From contig JALTBN010000084.1 of the NCBI GenBank assembly GCA_027075325.1, positions 1 through 55,606 on the forward strand: a DNA stretch of 55,606 nucleotides, given 5' to 3'. The position numbers and the translations under genes were made by a program. The stretch is from Thermococcus sp. GTDB taxonomy: Archaea; Methanobacteriota_B; Thermococci; Thermococcales; Thermococcaceae. Under the pieces are notes generated by a model that saw only the letters and a program-made list of their open reading frames with translations, ran no database searches and was not told the DNA's origin. Shown piece after piece: positions 28,904-38,542 of the stretch. Numbering within the stretch: the first letter of the stretch is position 1; each line of letters opens with the position of its first letter.

Positions 28904-28928
28904 GGGATATTTAATCCCTTCGCCATTA
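28904..28928 (-). promoter_or_regulatory. UPF0175/DUF3368 promoter with dyad operator
   Basis: The plus strand reads GGGAT-ATTTA-ATCCC then TTCGCCATT, a perfect five-base-arm palindrome over the TATA box. It aligns without gaps with the HEPN/MNT promoter, and the G-C pair of that dyad is replaced here by A-T at the same paired positions. Confidence 0.65.
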
Positions 28929-28944
28929 ATATGCTGAGATAATT

Positions 28945-28999
28945 TTGAGAACTTACACTTCTCAATCTTTATAAAGGGTTGAGAACTATAACTTCTCGG
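28945..28999 (+). promoter_or_regulatory. twin operators flanking the TATA box of the DUF4143 ATPase
   Basis: Palindrome 1 at 28945-28965 is TTGAGAA-N7-TTCTCAA, perfect. Palindrome 2 at 28979-28999 is TTGAGAA-N7-TTCTCGG, matching except for the last two bases. Their starts are 34 bases apart, and CTTTATAAAG (28967-28976) lies between them. A bound dimer at either site would block TBP/TFB or polymerase. Confidence 0.75.
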
Positions 29000-29007
29000 G
29001 TGTTTCC

Positions 29008-30198
29008 ATGAGACTGGGCGATCTCACCTACATGAACCCTTGGTGGGAGGGGAGAGAGGATTACCACGTGAGACGCTGGAGAGAGCAGAAGCTCCACTGG
29101 CGGCCAAAATGGCTGGATAGGCTCTCGCTTAAGCCGTTCTCCCTCAACTTCGTCCTCGGCCCGAGACAGGTGGGGAAAACCACGGGGATAAAGCTTCTGA
29201 TTCAAGAACTCCTAAAGGAGAACCCGCCCAAGGCCGTTCTCTACATCAACGTCGAAGTCATTCCAAGTCACCGAGAGCTTCTGAACCTCCTCCGAGAATT
29301 CCAAGAGCTTAAGGAAAAAGAAGGGATTAAAACGGGCTACATCTTCCTCGACGAGGTTACTTCACTCGAAGGCTGGTGGCGCGGGGTTAAACCGCTCATA
29401 GATGCCGGTCTCCTGGAGAACGACGTGGTTACAGTTACAGGCTCAAGCTCCCTGAGGGTCAAGAGGGACATCGAGCTCTTTCCCGGCAGGAGAGGGAGCG
29501 GAAAAACTATAGAGGTCATGCCTCTCTCATTTCCAGAGTACGTGGAGGTAATGGGGCTGGAGAGGCCAGAACTGCGGAGGGAGAGAGTCCTGAAGCTTTT
29601 CGAGGCTTATCTTGAGACGGGTGGGTTCCCAGCTTCAATAAACGGCCTCCCGATGGACGACCTCCTCGGGGCCTACATAGGCGAGCTCGTCCGATTTGGA
29701 AAGAGCCTTGAGATAGCGAAGGAAACCTTTGCGGCGGTAATAAGGAGCGCCCCCTCGGCTACGAGTTTCAGAGCCTTGGCGGGCATGACCTCCGGCTACT
29801 CATACAAGGTGATCCAAGACTACATCGAGTTCTTCACCGAGCTGTACATCCTCGGGATAGCCTACCTAAAGCAGGGCAACCAGGTGCTCTACAAGCGCGA
29901 GAAGAAGTTCTTCTTCCGCGATCCTCTCCTGGCAAGGCTCTTCGCCCTGTGGAGCGGAACCGGGCCGAAGGAGGACGCATTATACGAATGGGTAGTTCAG
30001 GAACACCTCCACCGCCGTTTCGGCGAGGTGTACTACTACAGGAACTCCTATGAGGTCGATGCAGTTGCCGGAGACCTCAAGGTCGAGGTGAAAGCAGGAA
30101 AGGCCCACAGGAAGTACCCGAAAAACGTAAAGGTGCTGGAGAAGGAGGAAGTGTCCTTCTTCCTGCTTGAACTTACTCCCCCACGACCTGCACTATAA
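29008..30198 (+). CDS. AAA-family ATPase with DUF4143 domain
   Basis: 396 residues. Walker A GPRQVGKTTG near 51-60, Walker B YIFLDEVTSLEGW near 111-123, and the sensor-like TGSSS after it mark the AAA_14 class. The C-terminal DUF4143 domain has a nuclease-like core around YYYRNSYEVDAVAGDLKVEVKAG, keeping an E-D-EVK pattern of restriction-like folds. These proteins are numerous in Thermococcales and usually lack a known function. The 3' end overlaps the convergent yjbQ gene by 26 bases. Confidence 0.88.
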   Translation: MRLGDLTYMNPWWEGREDYHVRRWREQKLHWRPKWLDRLSLKPFSLNFVLGPRQVGKTTGIKLLIQELLKENPPKAVLYINVEVIPSHRELLNLLREFQELKEKEGIKTGYIFLDEVTSLEGWWRGVKPLIDAGLLENDVVTVTGSSSLRVKRDIELFPGRRGSGKTIEVMPLSFPEYVEVMGLERPELRRERVLKLFEAYLETGGFPASINGLPMDDLLGAYIGELVRFGKSLEIAKETFAAVIRSAPSATSFRALAGMTSGYSYKVIQDYIEFFTELYILGIAYLKQGNQVLYKREKKFFFRDPLLARLFALWSGTGPKEDALYEWVVQEHLHRRFGEVYYYRNSYEVDAVAGDLKVEVKAGKAHRKYPKNVKVLEKEEVSFFLLELTPPRPAL

Positions 30199-30586
30199 CC
30201 CTCCTGTGCCTCGGCCTCACGTCAAGCTCCACGAAGAAAATCTGCTGCCAAGTTCCCCTCACCAAGCGGCCGTCAACGACCGGGAAGCACTCGCTCGCGC
30301 CGAGGAGTGTAGCGCGGAGGTGGCTGTGGGCGTTGTCGTCTATCCTGTCGTGGAGGTAGCCTGCCCCTTTGGGTATCAGCTCCCTCAAGGCCCTCTTGAA
30401 GTCCTCCAAAAGGCCACTCTCGTGCTCTATCGTCACTATCGCGCCCGTTGCACCGGGGACGAATACCAAAACCTGTCCGTTCTTCACCCCGGACTCCGCA
30501 ACAACCCGCTCAACTTCTGCGGTTATGTCCACGAGGTCAATCTCTCCCTCGGTTGAAAAGCGGAGCTCCCCAATGTGAACCTTCAT
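30173..30586 (-). CDS. YjbQ/UPF0047 secondary thiamine-phosphate synthase-like protein
   Basis: 137 residues; the family motif DNAHSHLRATLLGAS near 84-98 and GTWQQIFFVELDVRPRHRRV near the end are diagnostic. E. coli YjbQ has weak thiamine-phosphate synthase activity. Here it overlaps by four bases the stop of a ThiR-like regulator that contains a ThiN domain, so a thiamine role is supported by context. Confidence 0.9.
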   Translation of the reverse strand: MKVHIGELRFSTEGEIDLVDITAEVERVVAESGVKNGQVLVFVPGATGAIVTIEHESGLLEDFKRALRELIPKGAGYLHDRIDDNAHSHLRATLLGASECFPVVDGRLVRGTWQQIFFVELDVRPRHRRVIVQVVGE

Positions 30587-31485
30587 TCCCTCACCCCCAG
30601 GAATTCGATAAGCCGCTTGACCTTCTCGACGACCTCCAGTGGGTCCGCCCCGAAAACATAGACTAGCGGCTCAACCCCATGGCCTCCCTCGTCAACGACC
30701 ACGTCCGGGTTTTTCCTCAGGAAAGCGCGCGCTATTTCCCTAACAGCTTCCTCCCTCCCCATACCACCCGTTCTCACCCTGGCAACCTCAAACCCAGCAG
30801 ATTTGATGGCCTCCTCCACGTCTCGGCCGTACCTAACGTTGAGAACGCTCCTCACCTCGGGCCTGAACTTACCGATCTCTACCAGTATGCCCGCGGTGAA
30901 GCTGCTTGCCCCAAACTCGGGAGGCAGAGCATAGGGCTTACCCTTTGCCAGGGTTATCCTGCCGGGAACGGCCGCAACATCGCCGGGTCCGGCCGGGGAA
31001 GGAAGAGCGTAGGCGAAGTTGCTCCTCACCTCAGGGATCAGCGCCCAAAAGCCTTCCAAACTTAGGAGGCTTCCAAGGGCGATGGACAGCTTCTCCAGCA
31101 CCTCACCGCGGTCGCGCTGCACGGAGTATATAGTGTGGCACGCCTCCTCACTTATCCCCGCGTACTTGGAGTAGAACTTACAGAGAAACCCGCTCTGGAA
31201 GAACTCCACTAATCGTCTGGAAACGAGAACTATTGCCTCCTCCTTGCTACCACCGTAGAGTATGAACTTCCCGACTTCCTCGGCGATCTCATCTATCCTG
31301 CGGGCGAGCTCATCCGGCGGTTTTTTATACTTGCCCGCCAGGTACTTGCTCACCATCGCCTGGGTAACCCCGAGGTAGTCCGCGATGTCAGCCTGTTTGA
31401 AGTCTCCCCTGTAAAGCACCTCAGCAATCTTTGCCCGCAGGTAGGGCATAACCTCCTCTGCCAGATAAACGGCGGGAGTTCTCAT
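30583..31485 (-). CDS. thiR: ThiR-like HTH-ThiN thiamine regulator
   Basis: 300 residues. The N-terminal helix-turn-helix (FKQADIADYLGVTQAMVSKYLAG near 29-51) is followed by a linker with several Cys and a C-terminal ThiN domain (from about 125), which binds thiamine phosphate. The absence of a kinase domain matches the archaeal regulator ThiR rather than the ThiDN enzyme. ATG 31485 follows GGTGGTGA. It is transcribed with yjbQ and divergently from pyrB. An inverted repeat over its likely start site suggests autoregulation. Confidence 0.85.
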   Translation of the reverse strand: MRTPAVYLAEEVMPYLRAKIAEVLYRGDFKQADIADYLGVTQAMVSKYLAGKYKKPPDELARRIDEIAEEVGKFILYGGSKEEAIVLVSRRLVEFFQSGFLCKFYSKYAGISEEACHTIYSVQRDRGEVLEKLSIALGSLLSLEGFWALIPEVRSNFAYALPSPAGPGDVAAVPGRITLAKGKPYALPPEFGASSFTAGILVEIGKFRPEVRSVLNVRYGRDVEEAIKSAGFEVARVRTGGMGREEAVREIARAFLRKNPDVVVDEGGHGVEPLVYVFGADPLEVVEKVKRLIEFLGVRE

Positions 31486-31495
31486 AGTCACCACC

Positions 31496-31518
31496 TAACC
31501 AGCGTAATAATCTGGTTA
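31496..31518 (-). promoter_or_regulatory. candidate ThiR operator
   Basis: TAACCAG, nine spacer bases, then CTGGTTA: perfect seven-base arms. It lies 10-33 bases before the thiR ATG and downstream of a TATA-like CTTTAAGC (31521-31528 on the minus strand), so it covers the expected initiation site. Binding here would repress. Confidence 0.55.
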
Positions 31519-31573
31519 TCGCTTAAAGGGATGACGGTTATCCTTTAACAAATCTATGTCAAAAAAGTCTTAA

Positions 31574-32533
<960 letters not shown>

Positions 32534-32989
32534 ATGCCTGAGCTCAAGATAGAGGTAATTCCCGAGGGGACTGTCATAGACCACATTCCCGCTGGGAAGT
32601 GGCTGAAGGTCATCGAGATACTAGGGCTCACAAAGCCCAACGGCGGAACCTTGCTCATAGCCTCGAACGTCCCGAGCAAGAAGCTTGGGAGGAAGGATAT
32701 CGTGAAGGTCGAGGGGCGCTATCTGAGCGAGGAGGAAGTCAACAAGATAGCCCTCATAGCGCCGATGGCGACCGTGAACATCGTAAAGGACTACAAGATC
32801 GTCGAGAAGTTCAACGTAGAGATCCCGGATGAGATAGTCGGCATCCTGAGGTGCCCGAACCCGAACTGCGTCAGCAACCACGAGTACACAAAGCCGAGGT
32901 TCAGGGTCGAGAGCAGGGAGCCGCTCAAGCTCCGCTGCCACTACTGCGAGAGAACGATCGAGGGGGACGAGATACTCGGCAACCTCTGA
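32534..32989 (+). CDS. pyrI: aspartate carbamoyltransferase regulatory subunit
   Basis: Allosteric subunit, 151 residues, binding CTP/ATP and docking on PyrB. The N-terminal nucleotide domain contains GTVIDHIPAGKWLKV; the C-terminal zinc domain has four Cys in CPNPNC and CHYC. It is directly coupled to pyrB. Confidence 0.97.
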   Translation: MPELKIEVIPEGTVIDHIPAGKWLKVIEILGLTKPNGGTLLIASNVPSKKLGRKDIVKVEGRYLSEEEVNKIALIAPMATVNIVKDYKIVEKFNVEIPDEIVGILRCPNPNCVSNHEYTKPRFRVESREPLKLRCHYCERTIEGDEILGNL

Positions 32990-33027
32990 GGAAGACTTTT
33001 TAACACTCCCACGTTTCTTTTTTCACA

Positions 33028-33828
33028 ATGTTCACGGTTGATGGAATCCAAGAACTCGTCAGACAGGTCAGGAGGGAGCATAACCTCCCGGAGAGCCCTT
33101 TCAGGATAGACGAGGTTCGCTATGACAAAGAAAACGACAAGCTCTTCATAATAGCCCACGACAGGACGGACAAGAGTGTCGTGATAGGCAACAGCCTTGT
33201 GATAGGGAAACTGAGGGAGAGGCTTAAAGTCAAGCAGGTAACGGTTTACTCAAACCTCGACCTCGAGATAAAGAGGAGAAAGCTCGAAAAGGCTGAAAAG
33301 CTCGTGAAAGGTACTGAGTTAGAGTTTTTGCTCCCTATAATCGAGGCGGAAAAGCGCTTCCCACCGCGGAAGTGGCCAGGGGTGAAAGGGGACGTTAAAA
33401 CGTTCGTCTTCCTAAGCTTCAACGCGAAAGCCCTGCTCGGCTTCTCTAAGAGGCTAGACCTGCCCTACGATGCGGTTGGATTGAGGTACGCGTTTCCCAA
33501 ACTGCAATACGAGCCCATAGATGGAGAACCCAAGGAGGTTCTCTTCCCCGACGAGGGAAAGCTCGTGAAGCTCGCGGAGGAAAGGGGAGCGAAGCTCGTT
33601 CTCTCGGACTTTCCCTTCGGGCTTAAGTGGAGGGATGAGATTGCCCTTCTCAACCCGTTCCGCCTACTGCACATCGGCTTCTTTGAGCTCAAGTACCTCT
33701 TCGGCTTTGAAAGGCCCGTGGTCTACGACAAAAGGGCCTTAATTGACTTCGTCGTTAACCTGACGTACGAAGGTTTAATGGAGTCCACAGACGGGGCCAA
33801 CATAGTCTGGAGGATGTGGAGGAGATGA
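33028..33828 (+). CDS. conserved Thermococcales-type protein, unknown function
   Basis: 266 residues, soluble, no signal peptide. The middle contains IAHDRTDKSVVIGNSLVIGKLRERL and a long basic helix; the C-terminal half is aromatic-rich. I recognise no domain. It ends in an ATGA overlap with the kinase-like gene, so they are co-translated and may act together in nucleotide or coenzyme metabolism; that is inference from position. Confidence 0.75.
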   Translation: MFTVDGIQELVRQVRREHNLPESPFRIDEVRYDKENDKLFIIAHDRTDKSVVIGNSLVIGKLRERLKVKQVTVYSNLDLEIKRRKLEKAEKLVKGTELEFLLPIIEAEKRFPPRKWPGVKGDVKTFVFLSFNAKALLGFSKRLDLPYDAVGLRYAFPKLQYEPIDGEPKEVLFPDEGKLVKLAEERGAKLVLSDFPFGLKWRDEIALLNPFRLLHIGFFELKYLFGFERPVVYDKRALIDFVVNLTYEGLMESTDGANIVWRMWRR

Positions 33829-34412
33829 TAATCGGAGTGGTTGGAAATATCGCCGCCGGAAAAACCACAGTCGCGAAGTTCTTCGAGGAGAGGGGGTTCT
33901 GCAGGGTTTCCTGCAGCGACCCGCTGATAGACCTGCTGACCCACAACGTCTCCGAATATTCCTGGATTCCAGAGCTTCCGGAGAAGGCCGAACCGACGCG
34001 CGATAAACTCATCGAGTTCGGGAAGTACCTGAAGGACAAGTACGGTGGAGACGTGCTCATAAGGCTCGCGGTCGACAAGAAGAGGGGCTGTAAAAACGTC
34101 GTCATCGACGGAGTCCGCTCGAAGGAGGAGATAGAGGCCATAAAGGGGCTGGGCGGAAAGGTCATCTACGTAGAAGCAAAGCCGAAGATAAGGTTCGAGA
34201 GGCTTATGAAAAGGAAGGCGAGCAAGGACAGGACGATCAAGGACTTCGAGGACTTCAAGGCCATGGACGACGCCGAGGAACGCTTGTACCACACGAGCAG
34301 GCTGAAGGGCCTGGCCGACTACGTGATTGTAAACGAGGGCACCCTGGAGGAGCTGAGGAGGAAGGTTGAAGGGATAATAGAAAACATCGCGGGAAGGTTT
34401 AAAGGAAGTTGA
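33825..34412 (+). CDS. UPF0200 / dephospho-CoA kinase-like P-loop kinase
   Basis: 195 residues from ATG 33825, overlapping the preceding stop. The P-loop GNIAAGKTT near 6-14 and the VVIDGVRSKEEIEAIK block are typical of UPF0200, related to dephospho-CoA kinase and nucleoside monophosphate kinases. Archaea use a different dephospho-CoA kinase, so the substrate is open. A GGAGGAG site precedes the start. Confidence 0.85.
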   Translation: MIIGVVGNIAAGKTTVAKFFEERGFCRVSCSDPLIDLLTHNVSEYSWIPELPEKAEPTRDKLIEFGKYLKDKYGGDVLIRLAVDKKRGCKNVVIDGVRSKEEIEAIKGLGGKVIYVEAKPKIRFERLMKRKASKDRTIKDFEDFKAMDDAEERLYHTSRLKGLADYVIVNEGTLEELRRKVEGIIENIAGRFKGS

Positions 34413-34434
34413 GGGAACTTAAAACGGTGGTGGC

Positions 34435-34659
34435 ATGGGAGAAATAGTCATACGGGTTCCGGAGGATGTTGAGAGGTACCTCACCCCAGGGCTGAGGAGG
34501 AGGATAGAAATTGAGGCACTAAGGGAGATAGAAGCAAGGCTCCTGAAGGCAAAGAAGTTCATTGAGCTCGCGGAAAAGAGCGAACTGGATGATAAAAAGG
34601 CAGAAAAACTGGCAGAGGAGCTGAAGAAAGCCCTGGCCAAGAGATACGGGGTGGTCTAA
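34435..34659 (+). CDS. VapB-like antitoxin
   Basis: 74 residues: an N-terminal strand IVIRVPEDVERYL followed by a long charged helix, the layout of small Thermococcales VapB proteins. It is immediately followed, in the same frame, by a PIN domain. The stop TAA is at 34657-34659. Confidence 0.75.
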   Translation: MGEIVIRVPEDVERYLTPGLRRRIEIEALREIEARLLKAKKFIELAEKSELDDKKAEKLAEELKKALAKRYGVV

Positions 34660-35091
34660 ACGGAAGTCGTTCTCGACTTCAACGTCCTCTTCTCGGCGCT
34701 CCACAGCAGGGAAGTTGCCCACCAGGTTTTTGCATGGAATTACGTGTTCAGAAACATCAGATTCCTTGTCCCGGAATTCTTCTGGGAGGAGCTTGAGGAG
34801 CATTTTGATAGGGTACTGAAGCTGAGCAAGCTGAAAAGAGAGGAGCTTGAGGAGATGCTTGAAATCGTGAGGGAACAGACGGTTACGGTTCCCCAAGAGG
34901 TCTTCAAGGACAAAATCCAAGAGGCCAAGCGGGTTTCACCAGACCCACTCGACGTGCCATACGTGGCCCTCGCACTGGCTCTAAACGTTCCCCTCGCCAC
35001 GGGAGACAAAAAGCTCATTAAGGAGCTTCCCCCGGAGAGAATAAGAGTGATAACGGTCAGGGAGTTGTACAATATTGTGGTGGGTGATTAA
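34660..35091 (+). pseudogene. VapC-like PIN toxin lacking a normal start codon
   Basis: The open frame downstream of the antitoxin stop encodes a complete PIN domain: EVVLDFNVLFSAL with the first Asp, FFWEELEEHF with the Glu, DPLDVPYVALALAL and TGDKKL with the later Asp residues. The first codon after the TAA is ACG, where ATG would be expected (TAAACGGAAGTC); the next start-type codon, GTG 34744, would remove the first catalytic Asp and strand. So the toxin has lost its start by a T-to-C change, uses ACG, or the base is a sequencing error. Confidence 0.7.
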
Positions 35092-35092
35092 C

Positions 35093-35710
35093 ATGAACCT
35101 CCTCATCATCGCCCCCTGCCTCCTCAGCCCATTCTACGTCTACCGAGGGCCAAAGGAAAAGGAGTACGAGACTGCCAAACGGCTGAGAGAGCTTATCGGG
35201 AAGCTTGACGATGACTGGCAGGTTCTAGCGTACCCCTGTCCCGAATACGCTCTAATCGGCTGGCCGAGGGCGCCGGCGAGCAGGGAGGTCTACGAGCGGT
35301 TAGGCATGCGCGAGAGGGCGAAGGTAATAGCGGACTTCATAGGACGGGTTCTCACTGATGAGAAACCCGAGAAGGTTGTCTTCGTCGGCGTTAAGGGCTC
35401 ACCAACCTGCGGCGTCTTCCACACGAGTTCAAGCGACCCCGATGGATATCCATACCAGGCAATGCAGGAGTTCTTCTATCTGGGCAAGGGTGAGAGGCTG
35501 AAGCGCTCGAAGGAGATTGTTGGCGAGCAGGGCTTCAGGCTCGTGAAGATGCCCGGGATACTCTTCGAGATACTCATGGCAAGGTTTCCGGAAGCGGTTT
35601 ACATCGAGTTCGACAAGGATGATGTAGAGAGAAGCCTTAATGGGCTCGCAAACATCTTGAACATCATGGTTCCCAATAGGGATAATAACCGCACAAAGCT
35701 TATTAGTTAG
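35093..35710 (+). CDS. TudS-like / DUF523-related iron-sulfur protein
   Basis: 205 residues from ATG 35093 (MNLLIIAPCLL). Three conserved Cys regions, APCLLSPF at the start, YPCPEYALIG near 48-57 and GSPTCGVFHTS near 108-118, match the three-Cys 4Fe-4S arrangement of TudS thiouracil desulfurases and relatives. The substrate is not known. It starts one base after the VapC-like frame ends. Confidence 0.65.
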   Translation: MNLLIIAPCLLSPFYVYRGPKEKEYETAKRLRELIGKLDDDWQVLAYPCPEYALIGWPRAPASREVYERLGMRERAKVIADFIGRVLTDEKPEKVVFVGVKGSPTCGVFHTSSSDPDGYPYQAMQEFFYLGKGERLKRSKEIVGEQGFRLVKMPGILFEILMARFPEAVYIEFDKDDVERSLNGLANILNIMVPNRDNNRTKLIS

Positions 35711-35739
35711 TTTCTCCCATAACTACAGATGAGAGTCCA

Positions 35740-36797
35740 ATGAATGCAATATTACTTCACACCGGACAGGCCCTAAGCCTTGGTGCAAAGCTCTTCGCTG
35801 CAGTTTATCTGTGGTATTCTTACCAGAAATCACTTAGAAAGTCCGCCCTGATTTTCTCCATTGCGTTCCTCACCGCCTCCCTGCAGGTTCTCGGCGATCT
35901 CATTGACATCGAAACAACCACCATCACTATGGAAGCCCTCTTCGCTTCATTTCTCTTCTATGGGAGCCTCAAACTCCTCGATGAGGAGGGACTTTCATTC
36001 ACGGTCAGCCGTGGCTATTATGTCTCCGTAACCCCCTCATCCTCACACTCTACATGCTCATCGCGGAGCGCTCAAGTTATCCCAACTGGCTCGCCACAGT
36101 TGGAGTCGCATACGCGGTTTCTGGCCTCTTTATCCTCCTTTCAGGTTTTCTGCTCGTGGGTCTGCGGAACCTCTATGGTAACCACCTGAAGTACCTCGGG
36201 ATTCTGCTGATTGTGTATGGGGCACACGAAATGGACTACCCCCTGCTCCGGCCAGTTGACTGGTTCGCACCCGTCGGATTCTCGCTGAGCGCTGCGCTGA
36301 CCTTGCTCATCGCGTACTTCTTCGTGAGGTTCGCAGGACATGAAGAGTTCTTAAAGCTCCCCTCTGAACATCCAAAGCCAATTAAAGAAATCAAGCCTGG
36401 ACTTACTCTGCTGCCTTCAGAAGAGTACAAAAAGCTCTTATCCACACTCAAAGATCTTCCGCTCTTGGCATTCACCCGGAACCCTGGAGAGACACCAGAA
36501 AACTGGACTGTTTACACAATAAGCCAGATAGAGCGCGAACGCACGGTATCCCCCACAAACCTCCCCAAAATCACAGAAATCGTGAATAGATATTTAAAAA
36601 CAGCTGGAAACGGCGGTACAGTCCTCATTAACGGTATTGAGTACATCAGCATGTACAACGGATTTGAAGCAACTGCCAAGTGGATAAGCACACTCCGGGA
36701 CATCGCGTACGTTAACAATGGAAGTGTGATTGTAGTGACCGACAGAGAAACCTGGAATGAGAGGGAGTGGAACCTTATCATGAGGCTGGTGACTTAA
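35740..36797 (+). pseudogene. DUF835 membrane protein, split by a frameshift
   Basis: The first frame (35740 to about 36033) encodes membrane segments; the second (about 36036 to 36797) continues with LILTLYMLIAERS, more membrane segments and a complete C-terminal DUF835 domain (from GLTLLPSEEYKKLL). Joining them needs one extra C in the CCCCC run at 36032-36036, giving a 352-residue protein. DUF835 proteins are common in Thermococcales, often with membrane N termini. This may be a real mutation or a homopolymer sequencing error. Confidence 0.8.
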
Positions 36798-36819
36798 CCC
36801 AAGATTTCAAAAGCGCACA

Positions 36820-37110
36820 TCATAACGACACCAGTAATGCCCCCAAAACCATCAGTGTCGCCTCCACGGCCGCTTTCAGGCTGGACTTCCCCCAGCATTG
36901 ACCAATCCGGGAATATCGCGAGGGCACACTGATTTTGTCTATTTTCTTTTGAGAACCTCATCCTACACGACGGAAGAAGAGGTCAAAAAGGCCTCGATCA
37001 CAGTTGCCACAGCGGAATCAACGTCTCTGAGGTTGAACTTTCCAGAGAGGGGAACCAAAGCTGTAAATAACACCACGGGGAGAGCATAAAGAATGTAGAG
37101 CAGAATTTCA
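36820..37110 (-). pseudogene. decayed EamA/DMT transporter
   Basis: Minus-strand translations in shifting frames align with the intact EamA protein at 26217-26633. EILLYILYALPVV then LVPLSGKFNLRDVDSAVAT matches its N terminus; IDKISV then ALAIFPDWSMLG, after a one-base shift, matches IDKTSVALAIFLSWLVFG; a further shift gives LKAAVEATLMVLGALLVSL, matching the C terminus. The middle third is deleted. This accounts for nearly all of the 317-base gap upstream of glmM's end. Confidence 0.75.
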
Positions 37111-37113
37111 TGG

Positions 37114-38463
37114 TCAGATGTCTTCGATGGCTTTCTTCACCAATCTCTCCGCCTTCTCCATCAGCTCTCTGGCCTTCTCCTCAGTGTGGGCCTCAAGGGT
37201 TATCCTCATTATCGGCTCCGTCCCGCTGGGCCTGAAGAGAATCCACCACTCGTCGTTCTCTATCCTGACACCGTCGATGTCTATCAGCCGCTTGTAGTCA
37301 AATGTTTTCAGGGCCTCCGCCGTGATTATCTCCATCGCCTTTGCCTTCTTCTCGTTGGGACAGGGGATTTTTGCTCTCAGAGTTACGTAGCGCGGGACTT
37401 CTTTAGCAAGCTCGCTGAGCGGGCCGAGTTCCTCTATCATCTCGAGAACTAAAGCCCCAGCAAAGATTCCATCGGGAGTTAGGTTCCACTGCGGGATTAT
37501 CCACGTCCCGCTCGGCTCGCCGCCGAAGACGCCACCGTTTTTAGCCAGCTCATCAGCAACGGCCACATCTCCAACGCGCGTTCTGATGACCTCGCCGCCA
37601 AGGGGTCGTATGTAGTCGTCGAGGGCGAAGCCGGCATCGACCGTGGTTATGACCTTTCCCTTCCCGAATTTCCTCAGCATGTAGCCGGCTATAAGCGAGA
37701 GCATGACCTCGTACTCGACGAAGTTGCCCCCGTCGTCAACGACACCAATTCTATCCGCGTCGCCGTCGTGGGCTATTCCAACGTCCGCTTTCATCGCTTT
37801 AACGGCTCTCGCTAAAGTGGAGAGGCTCTTCGAGTTCGGCTCAAGTTCGCGCACGAAGAAGCCGCTCGGATGGGAGTTGAGGCTGATGACTTTGTTCCCG
37901 AGCTCGCGCTGGAGGTAGGGGCTTAGAACTGAACCCGCACCGTTACCGACGTCGAGGACGACCGTGTAGGAATCATCAAGGCGGACCATCTTGAGGGCTT
38001 CTCTGATGTAGTCCTCCCTTGGATCGGCTTTTCTAACGGCTCCAATCTCGTTCCAGGCTGCCTTCCTGAAGTTCCCGGAGTCGATTATGGCCTCAAGTTC
38101 CGCCTCCATCTCCGGGGTGTAGGCCATCCCGTTCGGCTGCCAGACCTTTACCCCGTTGTACTCCGGCGGATTATGGGAGGCGGTGATGGTTACGCCAGCG
38201 TCGGCACCATAAAGCCTTATCGCGAAGCCCGTAAGAGGTGTAGGGGCGAGACCGATGTCTATAACATCAACGCCGGTCGATAGAAGTCCGCTTATCAGGG
38301 CGCTCTTCAGCATCTCGCCGCTCGTTCTCGTGTCCTTTCCAACGACGACGGTTCCGCCACCGAGGTATGTGCCGAGGGCCTTTCCGACCCTTAAAGCCAG
38401 CTCCGGTGTGAGCTTTTCGTTGACGACCTCCCTGATGCCACTGGTTCCGAAGTACTTCCCCAT
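37114..38463 (-). CDS. glmM: phosphoglucosamine mutase / phosphohexomutase
   Basis: 449 residues. The phosphorylated Ser is Ser96 in [11 protein letters not shown]; the metal loop DGDADR has Asp233, Asp235 and Asp237; the sugar-binding GGEPSGTW and the C-terminal phosphate-binding [10 protein letters not shown] are present. Archaeal members convert glucosamine, glucose or mannose phosphates, so specificity is approximate. Start ATG 38463 (MGKYFGTSG). Confidence 0.93.
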   Translation of the reverse strand: MGKYFGTSGIREVVNEKLTPELALRVGKALGTYLGGGTVVVGKDTRTSGEMLKSALISGLLSTGVDVIDIGLAPTPLTGFAIRLYGADAGVTITASHNPPEYNGVKVWQPNGMAYTPEMEAELEAIIDSGNFRKAAWNEIGAVRKADPREDYIREALKMVRLDDSYTVVLDVGNGAGSVLSPYLQRELGNKVISLNSHPSGFFVRELEPNSKSLSTLARAVKAMKADVGIAHDGDADRIGVVDDGGNFVEYEVMLSLIAGYMLRKFGKGKVITTVDAGFALDDYIRPLGGEVIRTRVGDVAVADELAKNGGVFGGEPSGTWIIPQWNLTPDGIFAGALVLEMIEELGPLSELAKEVPRYVTLRAKIPCPNEKKAKAMEIITAEALKTFDYKRLIDIDGVRIENDEWWILFRPSGTEPIMRITLEAHTEEKARELMEKAERLVKKAIEDI

Positions 38464-38542
38464 GGTAACCACCCGTGAGAGTTATGTTCAGTGGTCTAGG
38501 GGAGGCGATATAACCTTTTCCCTGCAATGAAAAGAGAAAGGC

